From positions 1-38,591 of the forward strand of contig ONOL01000023.1 of assembly GCA_900319465.1 (NCBI GenBank): 38,591 bases of DNA, read 5' to 3'. Shown here piece by piece: positions 15,154 through 22,218 of the stretch; within the stretch, counting starts at the first letter, position 1; every line of letters starts with the position of its first letter. Source of the DNA: an uncultured Eubacteriales bacterium. Lineage in GTDB: Bacteria > Bacillota > Clostridia > Oscillospirales > Oscillospiraceae. The position numbers and the translations under genes are program-made. Below the pieces are notes generated by a model. The model was not told where the DNA came from. It searched no databases and was given only the letters and a program-made list of their open reading frames with translations.

Positions 15154-16284
15154 TCACTCCGCGTAGACGCGGGGAACGCGCTTGGACACGGCGCACAGCA
15201 GCTCATAGGGGATGGTCTGCGCCGCGTCGGAGAGCTTGTAAATGTCGTTGGCGGGGCCGAAAAGCTCCACCTCGCTGCCCACGTCCGCCTCCGGCAGCTC
15301 CGTCAGGTCGATCATGCACATGTCCATACAGATGCTGCCGCGCTGAGGGGCGAAGCCGCCCTTCGCCGCGAAGCTGCACTTGTTGGAGATCAGCCGCGGC
15401 AGCCCGTCGGCATAGCCGATGGCGATCACGCCCATGCGGGTGCGCCGTTCGGTGACAAAGCGGCGGCCGTAGCTGACCGAGGTGCCGGGCTCGTAGAACT
15501 TGATGGTACTGACTGTGGTGACGAGGCGCATACAGGGCTTCAGGCCGAGGCGTCCGCTCGTATCGCCGTAGCCGTAGAGCAGCAGCCCCGGGCGCACCAT
15601 ATCGAGCGTCATCTCGGGGTAGCTGACCACGGCGCCGGAGTTGGCGCAGTGCCGGATCGCGAAGCGGCGGCCGCTGCGGCTCTCGACAGCGTCGATCACG
15701 TCGGTGAAGAGCTTGAACTGGGCGCGGGTATAGGTCTCGCAGTCCTCCCCCGGCTCGTCGGAGACGGCGAAGTGGGTGTAGATCCCCTCCGGCTCCAGGT
15801 TCGGCAGCGCCACGGTCCTGAGCAGGTTCTCCACGCCGGTCTCAAAGTAGTTCCCCGCGCAGAGATAGCCGAGGCGGGACATGCCGGTGTCCAGCTTGAT
15901 GTGGATCCTGAGCGTCTTCCCGAGCGCCGCGGCCGCCTCGGCGTACTCCCGCGCCTTGGCCAGCGCGCTCACGGTCTGGGTGATGCCGTTTTCGATCAGC
16001 GTGCCGGTGTAGGCCGGGGGCGTGTGCCCGAGGATCAGGATCGGCATCCGGATGCCGTTCTCGCGCAGTTCCATCGCCTCGTCGAGGCAGGAGACCGCCA
16101 GATAGTCCGCCCCGGCCTCCTGCAGCAGCCTTGAGACCGCGATAGCCCCGTGACCGTAGGCGTCGGCCTTGACGACGCCGAGGAAGCGGCAGCCCTCCGG
16201 CAGGCTTCTGCGGATGGCCTCGTAGTTATGGCGGATGTTCGGGAGCGAGATCTCCGCCCACGTTCTCTTTTGCAGGTCGTTCAT
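15154..16284 (-). CDS. alr: Alanine racemase
   Basis: A 376-aa PLP enzyme that interconverts L- and D-alanine, supplying D-Ala for peptidoglycan. The PLP-binding lysine is Lys39 in VVKADAYGHG. The second catalytic base is Tyr272 in SVSYGRRF of the C-terminal beta domain. Other family blocks are present: HIKLDTGMSRLGY, GIYTHFAVSDE, RHCANSGAV, DMVRPGLLLYG and GSICMDMCMIDLT. Length and start (LQKRTWAEISLPNIRHNY) are normal for the family. The gene starts 6 bases past the lipoprotein stop, so the two are one operon driven from 16893-16921, with a terminator at 15089-15126. Expected to be a cytoplasmic homodimer. Nothing is missing or odd. Confidence 0.97.
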   Translation of the reverse strand: MNDLQKRTWAEISLPNIRHNYEAIRRSLPEGCRFLGVVKADAYGHGAIAVSRLLQEAGADYLAVSCLDEAMELRENGIRMPILILGHTPPAYTGTLIENGITQTVSALAKAREYAEAAAALGKTLRIHIKLDTGMSRLGYLCAGNYFETGVENLLRTVALPNLEPEGIYTHFAVSDEPGEDCETYTRAQFKLFTDVIDAVESRSGRRFAIRHCANSGAVVSYPEMTLDMVRPGLLLYGYGDTSGRLGLKPCMRLVTTVSTIKFYEPGTSVSYGRRFVTERRTRMGVIAIGYADGLPRLISNKCSFAAKGGFAPQRGSICMDMCMIDLTELPEADVGSEVELFGPANDIYKLSDAAQTIPYELLCAVSKRVPRVYAE

Positions 16285-16290
16285 TTGTCT

Positions 16291-16836
16291 TCAGCTCCAA
16301 TCGTTCAGTTCAAGGAATACGCTGACCTTCCCGTCGCTCGCGAGCTCCGCTCTCGCGGGGATCATTCCCTCGCGGAACCAGACCTCGGCCGTCAGATGGT
16401 CGTCGGGGATCAGGCGCAGCACGGTCATCCCATCCTCCTCCCAGTGGGAGTCCGGATGGCCGTGCAGCAGCGCCTCCGTCAGGCGCGGCAGGGCGTTCAT
16501 GGGCGTGAGCCCGTAGGGGTCCAGCGGCGGCGTGTCGAGGATCATCCCCTCGTACTGGAGCGCCGTACCCTCCTCCGTCACACGGGCGGAGATCCCCTCG
16601 ATCAGCGCGGGGGCGAGGACGGTGACGCGCTCTCCCCCGGCGTCCTTCTCATAGCGCAGGGTAAAGCACACGCTCCGGTCCGGGTACTCGGCGCGCAGCT
16701 CGGCGGTGTACGAGAGGCTCTCTCTTCCGGCAAGCTCCGCGGCAAAAGCGTCATAGCGATTGCGCACGGCCCGCCCGCCGCAGGCGGTGAGCGTCAGCGC
16801 GGCAAGGATCATCAGCGTCAGCAGGACTTTTTTCAT
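16291..16836 (-). CDS. Putative lipoprotein in operon with alr
   Basis: A 181-aa protein; ATG 16836 follows AGGAGG by 6 bases. It starts with a lipoprotein signal peptide (MKKVLLTLMILAAL) and a lipobox LTAC, so Cys19 would be lipidated and the protein held on the outer face of the membrane. The mature part has alternating strands (YTAELRAEYPDRSVCFTLRY, ALQYEGMILDTPPLDPYG, TAEVWFREGMIPARAEL) resembling the LolA/LolB-like beta folds of Gram-positive lipoproteins; this is a fold guess only. The last strand, KVSVFLELNDWS, fits that pattern. It is the first gene of the alr operon, with a 6-base gap. A cell-envelope role is plausible from that context, but no function is established. Confidence 0.75.
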   Translation of the reverse strand: MKKVLLTLMILAALTLTACGGRAVRNRYDAFAAELAGRESLSYTAELRAEYPDRSVCFTLRYEKDAGGERVTVLAPALIEGISARVTEEGTALQYEGMILDTPPLDPYGLTPMNALPRLTEALLHGHPDSHWEEDGMTVLRLIPDDHLTAEVWFREGMIPARAELASDGKVSVFLELNDWS

Positions 16837-16892
16837 GGGTTCCCTCCTAATGGCAGCAGTCCGGGATACCCAAGTCTATGCGGACACGCACT

Positions 16893-16921
16893 ATTATAAT
16901 GACAAACGGCGGATTCGTCAA
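16893..16921 (-). promoter_or_regulatory. Promoter of the lipoprotein-alr operon
   Basis: On the minus strand TTGACG (16916-16921), 17 bases, TATAAT (16893-16898). It is divergent from the pheST promoter, with the -35 elements close together. Confidence 0.85.
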
Positions 16922-16929
16922 TTTTTCTC

Positions 16930-16956
16930 TTGCGAAATCAGGCGGAATATGATAAT
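16930..16956 (+). promoter_or_regulatory. Probable promoter of the pheST T-box transcript
   Basis: TTGCGA (16930-16935) lies 15 bases before GATAAT (16951-16956); TAATGT at 16953-16958 with a 17-base spacer is the alternative -10. Transcription would begin near 16963, just before the T-box stem I. Confidence 0.45.
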
Positions 16957-16970
16957 GTATTTTGTGCTGT

Positions 16971-17190
16971 GAACGGGAAAATAGTGCGTTCCACGGATCT
17001 CAGAGAGTGGGGGTCGCCGGCTGCAAGCCCCCTGGTCCGCCCGCGCTTGGTTCGCCCGGGAGCTCCGGCCAATCCCCGGCGCGTCAGATGCGTTATTGTC
17101 TGAAAGAGTTGCGGCGCTTTATGCCGAACGTGGGTGGTACCGCGGAAGCTTTGCTTTCGTCCCCGAGCACGGGGATGGAAGCGTTTTTTG
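16971..17190 (+). promoter_or_regulatory. T-box leader (phenylalanine) controlling pheST
   Basis: T-box leaders sense uncharged tRNA and allow readthrough of a terminator. Visible here are a stem I with the AGAGAG motif (about 17003) and a CTGCAAG apical element. A candidate specifier codon TTC (Phe) at 17051-17053 is followed by GCCCGGGAGC. The T-box core GGGTGGTACCGCGG lies at 17132-17145. A terminator hairpin at 17153-17182 (GCTTTCGTCCCC with GGGGATGGAAGC) is followed by GTTTTTTG. The TTC specifier agrees with the downstream genes pheS and pheT. Stem boundaries were drawn by eye; the T-box core and terminator are certain, the exact specifier is inferred. Confidence 0.9.
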
Positions 17191-17208
17191 TTTTATAAGG
17201 AGAATCAA

Positions 17209-18234
17209 ATGGAAGAAATGATGCAGAAGCTGCGGGAGGCCTCGATCCGGGCCATCCTGGAGAGCGAGAGCGCGGAGAGTCTGGAAGCCCTGCGCGTCAA
17301 GTATCTCGGCAAAAAGGGCGAGCTGACCGGCATCCTCCGGCAGATGGGCAAGCTCTCCGGCGAGGAGCGCCCCGCCATGGGCCAGCTGGCAAACCAGCTC
17401 CGCCAGGACATTGAGAACGCCATCGACGCGCGGCGGCAGGAGCTGCAGAGCGCGATGATGGAGAAGAAGCTCGCGCTCGAGGCCATCGACGTGACCCTTC
17501 CCGCCCAGGACGTGCGCATCGGCCACAAGCACCCGATGTACAACGTGCTCGACCAGATCAAGGACATCTTCATCGGCATGGGCTTTGAGATCGTGGACGG
17601 CCCCGAGGTCGAGCTGGCGGACTACAACTTTACCAAGCTCAACATCGAGGACAGCCACCCCTCCCGCGAGTGGACGGACACCTTTTACTTCAATGAGGAC
17701 AGCAGCATCCTGCTGCGCACCCAGACCTCGCCCATGCAGGTGCACGCCATGGAGACGAAGTCCCTGCCCATCCGCATGATCGCTCCCGGCCGCGTCTACC
17801 GCAAGGACGAGGTGGACGCCACCCACTCCCCCATGTTCCACCAGATCGAGGGCATGGTCATCGACAAGGGCGTGACCATGGCCGACCTCAAGGCCACGCT
17901 GAATCTCGTTGTGGAGAAGATCTACGGCGAGGGCACGGTCACCCGTTTCCGTCCGCATCACTTCCCCTTCACCGAGCCGAGCTGCGAGATGGACATCCAG
18001 TGCCACAAGTGCGGCGGCAAGGGCTGCCCCACCTGCAAATGGCAGGGCTGGATCGAGGTGCTCGGCGCCGGCATGGTGCACCCCAAGGTGCTCGCCGGCT
18101 GCGGCATCGACCCGGAGGTCTACTCCGGCTGGGCTTTCGGCATGGGGCTGGAGCGCCTTGCCATGGGCGAATACAAGATCACAGATCTGCGTCTGATCTT
18201 CGAGAATGACGTGAGATTCCTCGAGCAGTTTTAA
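17209..18234 (+). CDS. pheS: Phenylalanine--tRNA ligase alpha subunit
   Basis: A 341-aa catalytic subunit of the alpha2-beta2 enzyme that charges tRNA-Phe. ATG 17209 follows AAGGAG (17197-17202) and the T-box terminator; the frame stays open further upstream but that part is leader. Residues 1-85 form the coiled-coil tRNA-binding arm. Class II motifs follow: HPMYNVLDQIKDIFIGMGFE (motif 1 region), LLRTQTSPMQVHAM and GRVYRKDEVDATHSPMFHQI (motif 2), and GWAFGMGLERLAM (motif 3). The chain ends DLRLIFENDVRFLEQF, as in bacterial PheS. Four cysteines (CHKCGGKGCPTC) sit at the insertion where many bacterial PheS have a CxxCxGxGCxxC pattern. Co-transcribed with pheT, 12 bases downstream, under T-box control. 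Confidence 0.98.
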   Translation: MEEMMQKLREASIRAILESESAESLEALRVKYLGKKGELTGILRQMGKLSGEERPAMGQLANQLRQDIENAIDARRQELQSAMMEKKLALEAIDVTLPAQDVRIGHKHPMYNVLDQIKDIFIGMGFEIVDGPEVELADYNFTKLNIEDSHPSREWTDTFYFNEDSSILLRTQTSPMQVHAMETKSLPIRMIAPGRVYRKDEVDATHSPMFHQIEGMVIDKGVTMADLKATLNLVVEKIYGEGTVTRFRPHHFPFTEPSCEMDIQCHKCGGKGCPTCKWQGWIEVLGAGMVHPKVLAGCGIDPEVYSGWAFGMGLERLAMGEYKITDLRLIFENDVRFLEQF

Positions 18235-18246
18235 GGGGGTGCCGAG

Positions 18247-20940
18247 ATGAAATTATCCAGAAAATGGCTGACCGAGTTCGTGGATCTGCCGCTGAGCGAG
18301 GTAGGCGACCGCGACTTTGACGAGGCGATGACCATCTCCGGCTCCAAGGTGGAGGTCACGGAGGACCTCTCCGCCACGATCCGGAACGTAAAGGTCGGGC
18401 GCGTGCTCTCCATGGAGAAGCACCCCAATTCCGACCATATGTACGTCTGCCAGCTTGACGTGGGCGAAGCCGAGCCCGTGCAGATCGTCACCGGCGCCTG
18501 GAATGTGCACGTGGGCGACCTTGTACCCGCAGCGCTGCACAAATCGCTGCTGCCGAGCGGCGCGAAGATCGAAAAGGGCAAGCTGCGCGGGGTCGCCTCC
18601 TTCGGCATGCTCTGCTCCCTCAAGGAGCTGAACCTCACCGAGCACGACTACGCCTACGCGGTGATCGAAGCCGCCGCCATCCTCGGCGACTATCATCCCA
18701 TCGACCCGCTCAAGCCCTCGATCTCCCCGCTCATCAAGGCGGGCGACCGGATCTACGGCAAGGTCTGCGCCGCGCTCGTCGAGAAGGCGGAGAACGCAGG
18801 GGTGAACCGGTGGAAGCTGACGCTGAACACCGGCAAGGACGCCGTCGAGACCGTGACGGCCTGCCAGAACGTCCACGAGGGCGATCTCATTGCCTTTGAT
18901 ACCGGGAAGGACAAGCTCTGCACCCTCGCCGACCTGCACGCGGAGCAGCGAGAGTTCCCCCACTGCATCCCCGACGGCATCTTCATCCTGCACGAGGACT
19001 GCCGGCCCGGCGACGACATGGGCGAGCTGCTGGGGCTGAACGACCATGTGGTCGAGTTTGAGATCACACCGAACCGCCCCGACTGCCTGTGCATGATCGG
19101 CCTTGCCCGCGAGGCGGCCGTGACCTTCAACAAGCCCCTCAAGCTGCACACGCCCGTCGTTGCGGCGAAGGCCGGCGGAGACATCCGCGACATGGCGAAG
19201 ATCGTCATCGAGGAGCCCGCGCTCTGCCCGCGCTACATCGGCCGCATGGTGCGCAACGTCAAGATCGGCCCCTCCCCCGCCTGGATGCGCGAGCGCATCC
19301 GCAACGCGGGCATGCGCCCGATCAACAACCTCGTGGACATCACCAACTACGTCATGCTCGAGTACGGCCAGCCGATGCACGCCTTCGACTTCAGTTGTGT
19401 GAAGAACGGCGAGATCCACGTGCGTCTGGCGCGCGAGGGCGAGAGCATCCGCACGCTCGACGGCACGGAGCGCCGGCTCGCGCCGAACATGCTCTGCATC
19501 TGCGACACGGACAAGCCCGTGGCCGTGGCCGGCGTGATGGGCGGCGAGAACAGCGAGATCGTCGGCGACACCGCGATGGTGCTCTTCGAGTCCGCGAACT
19601 TCAGCGGCCCCTCCGTGCGCCGCACTGCGACCGCGCTCGGCATGCGCACCGACGCCTCCTCCCGCTACGAGAAGGGCCTCGACCCCGAGAACACCTATCT
19701 GGCCGTCCAGCGCGCCTGCGAGCTGGTCGAGCTGCTCGGCTGCGGCGAGGTAGTCGAGGGCGTCATCGACGTCTACCCCGGCAAGGCCGCGCCGAAAACC
19801 GTGAAGTTGGAGCCGGAAAAGATCAACGCCCTGCTCGGTACCGACATCGGCGAGGACGCCATGCGCGACACCCTCAAGCGCCTCGGCTTCGGTCTCGAGG
19901 GCGACACGATCGTCGTTCCCTCCTGGCGCGGCGACGTGGAGCACTACTCCGACATCGCCGAGGAGGTCGCCCGTATCTACGGCTACAACCGCATCCCCAC
20001 CCGCTTCACCAGCACCGGCACCACCGTGGGCGGCTTCAGCCCCGTGCAGCAGTGTGAGCGCAGCATCGGCGGCGTCTGCCGCGGCCTCGGTCTTGACGAG
20101 ATCATTACCTACTCCTTCATCAGCCCCGCCTACTACGACAAGATCCGCTGGCCGCAGGACGATCCGCGCCGTGACAGCCTGCGCATCCTTAATCCGCTCG
20201 GCGAGGACACCTCCATCATGCGCACCACGATCCTGCCCTCCATGCTTGAGATCGTGAGCCGCAACTACCACTACCGCAACAAGCAGGCCGGGCTGTATGA
20301 AATCGGCCGGATCTACAAAAAGCGCCCCGACGGTCTGGCCGACGAGCCGAAGATCGTCTCCATCGGCGCCTACGGCGAGAAGATGAACTTCTTTGTGCTC
20401 AAGGGCTGGGTCGACGCGCTGCTGAAGGCCCTGGACGTGCCCGCCGCCCGCTATGAGCAGGAGAGCGGGAACCCCTCCTACCATCCCGGCCGCTGTGCGC
20501 GCCTGTTCGTCGGCGGACAGGAGCTCGGCGTGCTTGGCCAGATCCATCCCGAGGTCGCAAAAAACTACGGCGTGGACTGCGAGATCTACTGCGCGGAGCT
20601 CAGCTTTGAGACGATCTTCGCCCTGCAGGGCGGCACGCCCGTCTATCACCCGCTGCCCCGCTTCCCCTCCGTGACCCGCGACATCGCCGTGGTCTGCGAC
20701 CGGGAGATCCCCGTCGGCCGCATGATCGAGACCATTCTCGCAAGCGGCGGGCAGTACCTCAAGGAGTGCAGCCTCTTTGACGTCTACACCGGCCACCACA
20801 TCGCCGAGGGCAAAAAGTCCGTAGCCTTCTCCCTGAGCATGCGCGCCGACGACCAGACCCTGACCGACGAGCACGCCGAGGAGACCGTAAAAAAGGTCCT
20901 TGCCGCGCTGGAGGAGCGCTTCCAGGCCGTCATGCGCTGA
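18247..20940 (+). CDS. pheT: Phenylalanine--tRNA ligase beta subunit, with an N-terminal insertion
   Basis: An 897-aa beta subunit; GGGGGTG precedes ATG 18247. Domains in order: N-terminal B1 (KLSRKWLTEFVDLPLSE), EMAP/tRNA-binding domain (VKVGRVLSMEKHPNSDHMYV to GMLCSLKELNL), B3/B4 editing domain (EFEITPNRPDCLCMIGLARE to SSRYEKGLDPENTY), B5 (EEVARIYGYNRIP region), the catalytic-like core, and a C-terminal anticodon-binding FDX-ACB domain (FPSVTRDIAVVCDREIPVGR to ALEERFQAVM). Most bacterial PheT are about 800 aa. The extra length lies between about residues 140 and 240, between CSLKELNLTEHDY and the usual PDGIFILHED joint. That insert contains SPLIKAGDRIYGKV, VETVTACQNVHEGDLIAF and LCTLADL, and looks like a partial second tRNA-binding-type fold. 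Last gene of the pheST operon. Confidence 0.97.
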   Translation: MKLSRKWLTEFVDLPLSEVGDRDFDEAMTISGSKVEVTEDLSATIRNVKVGRVLSMEKHPNSDHMYVCQLDVGEAEPVQIVTGAWNVHVGDLVPAALHKSLLPSGAKIEKGKLRGVASFGMLCSLKELNLTEHDYAYAVIEAAAILGDYHPIDPLKPSISPLIKAGDRIYGKVCAALVEKAENAGVNRWKLTLNTGKDAVETVTACQNVHEGDLIAFDTGKDKLCTLADLHAEQREFPHCIPDGIFILHEDCRPGDDMGELLGLNDHVVEFEITPNRPDCLCMIGLAREAAVTFNKPLKLHTPVVAAKAGGDIRDMAKIVIEEPALCPRYIGRMVRNVKIGPSPAWMRERIRNAGMRPINNLVDITNYVMLEYGQPMHAFDFSCVKNGEIHVRLAREGESIRTLDGTERRLAPNMLCICDTDKPVAVAGVMGGENSEIVGDTAMVLFESANFSGPSVRRTATALGMRTDASSRYEKGLDPENTYLAVQRACELVELLGCGEVVEGVIDVYPGKAAPKTVKLEPEKINALLGTDIGEDAMRDTLKRLGFGLEGDTIVVPSWRGDVEHYSDIAEEVARIYGYNRIPTRFTSTGTTVGGFSPVQQCERSIGGVCRGLGLDEIITYSFISPAYYDKIRWPQDDPRRDSLRILNPLGEDTSIMRTTILPSMLEIVSRNYHYRNKQAGLYEIGRIYKKRPDGLADEPKIVSIGAYGEKMNFFVLKGWVDALLKALDVPAARYEQESGNPSYHPGRCARLFVGGQELGVLGQIHPEVAKNYGVDCEIYCAELSFETIFALQGGTPVYHPLPRFPSVTRDIAVVCDREIPVGRMIETILASGGQYLKECSLFDVYTGHHIAEGKKSVAFSLSMRADDQTLTDEHAEETVKKVLAALEERFQAVMR

Positions 20941-21022
20941 GCGGGAGACCATAATTCGGGCGATATTCACCATTTTCCGGAAAAATTTAAGGAAAATTAA
21001 TCCTGTTTCCCCCATTTTCGAC

Positions 21023-21050
21023 TTTACTTGTGCTTTTTATCTGTTATAAT
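21023..21050 (+). promoter_or_regulatory. Promoter of ireB
   Basis: A consensus TATAAT (21045-21050) has a weaker TTTACT -35 (21023-21028) 16 bases upstream. The start codon lies 36 bases further on, behind AAGGAGG. No clear pheT terminator was seen in the gap. Confidence 0.65.
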
Positions 21051-21085
21051 ACAGGTAGAAAACGGGACAGGCAAGGAGGGATCAC

Positions 21086-21328
21086 ATGGAAGACGCAACC
21101 CGGAAATTTACCGCATTGGACAGCAAGGCCGAGATGAAAGAGATTCTATCGTCCGTGTATAACTCCCTCATGGTGAAGGGCTACAACCCCATCAACCAGA
21201 TCGTGGGTTATATTCTGTCGGAGGATCCCACCTATATCACCAACTACAACAACGCCCGCACGCTCATTACCCGCATCGATCGGGACGAGCTGCTGCAGGA
21301 GCTGCTGCGGACCTATCTGGCCAAGTAA
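21086..21328 (+). CDS. ireB: IreB family regulatory phosphoprotein (UPF0297)
   Basis: An 80-aa protein; ATG 21086 follows GCAAGGAGG. The family core is complete: LSSVYNSLMVKGYNPINQIV, GYILSEDPTYIT, then NARTLITRIDRDELLQELLR. In Enterococcus faecalis IreB is phosphorylated on N-terminal threonines by the PASTA kinase IreK and influences cephalosporin resistance. Here Thr5 and Thr9 (MEDATRKFT) are the comparable residues. In many Firmicutes the gene is followed by ruvX (yqgF) and a DUF1292 gene; that partner set is absent here and the next gene is on the opposite strand. It has its own promoter (21023-21050). Family assignment is secure; kinase partner not in window. Confidence 0.93.
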   Translation: MEDATRKFTALDSKAEMKEILSSVYNSLMVKGYNPINQIVGYILSEDPTYITNYNNARTLITRIDRDELLQELLRTYLAK

Positions 21329-21494
21329 TCCTGTTCTTCAACAAAAAACCTGACTCTTTTCGGCCGTATTTGCGCCATGTTTCGTTGGCAGCCTTGACCA
21401 CAACTTTCCCTTATGCTCTGCGGCTGCCGCCTCGCCCGACGCAAATCCGCCTTGAAATGGATCTGGCTTTCTTATCGAAGACAGAAAAAAAACG

Positions 21495-21535
21495 AATCGG
21501 GGCTGTGAAAAACAAGGTTTTTCACAGCCCCGATT
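21495..21535 (-). terminator. Terminator of the prolyl-tRNA editing gene (GGGGCTGTGA stem)
   Basis: Perfect 19-bp arms (21495-21513 and 21517-21535) enclose a 3-nt loop. On the minus strand a run of eight T follows. The convergent ireB transcript may also end here. Its stem core recurs at 22170-22199 and 38440-38478. The rest of 21329-21583 shows nothing recognisable. Confidence 0.9.
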
Positions 21536-21583
21536 CCGTTGCCGCGCAGCAGCGATGCAAGGATTCTTCCTTCACTTTTCCTT

Positions 21584-22138
21584 TCATTCCACATCCCACG
21601 GCAGCTCCACAAAGGTCGGCTCGTGCTCCATGGCGGGGAGGAGCCTGCCAAAGAGGTCTTTGGTCGCCAGGCGCAGGGAGCTGGTGTTGATGCAGGGGTG
21701 GCAGCCGAAAAACTCCTCCTCCAGCAGATCGCGGTCGACCAGCAGGCGTACGGCGCGGCCGGCGTCGTTCATCAGCCCCAGCACGCTGACGGAGCCGGGC
21801 GTGATGTCGAGGTACTGCTCCATCTGGGCGGCGCCCGCGAAGCTCAAGCGCGCCGAGCCGATCTGTTTGGACAACAGCTTCGTTTTGAAGGGCTTCTCCC
21901 CCGGCATGATCAGCAGGTAAAAGTCCGTCTGCTGCCGGTTCGTGAGAAAGAGGTTTTTGCAGATCTTGCAGCCGAGAAGCGCTTCCACCTGCTCGCAGGC
22001 CTCGATCGTGTCCGCGTGCTCGTGGTCCACGCGGAAGAAGTCGATCCCCAGCCGCTCCAGCAGCTCGTAGCAGCGCTCCTCCTTGGGGATGCGCGTCTCC
22101 TGCGGACGGCCGCGGTACAGGGTCGGGTCAATGGTCAT
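21584..22138 (-). CDS. prdX: Prolyl-tRNA editing / YbaK-type deacylase
   Basis: A 184-aa stand-alone editing-domain protein. ATG 22138 was chosen because AAGGAG (22146-22151) lies 7 bases upstream; the frame is open earlier but lacks a ribosome site. Family blocks: LERLGIDFFRVDHEHADTIE, CKICKNLFLTNRQQTDFYLL, KLLSKQIGSARLSFA, LDITPGSVSVLGLMND and FFGCHPCINTSSLRLATKDL. Such proteins (ProXp-ala/PrdX and YbaK relatives) hydrolyse mischarged tRNA-Pro, mainly Ala- or Cys-tRNA-Pro. The lysine of NLFLTNRQQ-type strands is not at the usual K79 position as far as I can see by eye, so the substrate is left open. It starts just past the cstA terminator with no obvious promoter. PrdX-type naming is probable rather than certain. 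Confidence 0.85.
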   Translation of the reverse strand: MTIDPTLYRGRPQETRIPKEERCYELLERLGIDFFRVDHEHADTIEACEQVEALLGCKICKNLFLTNRQQTDFYLLIMPGEKPFKTKLLSKQIGSARLSFAGAAQMEQYLDITPGSVSVLGLMNDAGRAVRLLVDRDLLEEEFFGCHPCINTSSLRLATKDLFGRLLPAMEHEPTFVELPWDVE

Positions 22139-22169
22139 GGACGGTCTCCTTCCATTTAAGCTGTAAAAA

Positions 22170-22199
22170 AGAGCTGTGACTTTCGTCACAGCCCTTTTT
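22170..22199 (-). terminator. Terminator of cstA (GGGCTGTGAC stem)
   Basis: GCTGTGAC (22173-22180) pairs with GTCACAGC (22185-22192) around TTTC. A-rich and T-rich flanks extend the stem. On the minus strand a run of six T follows. It is the second of three terminators sharing the GCTGTGA core. Confidence 0.85.
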
Positions 22200-22218
22200 G
22201 ATAAGTAATGCGATCCGC

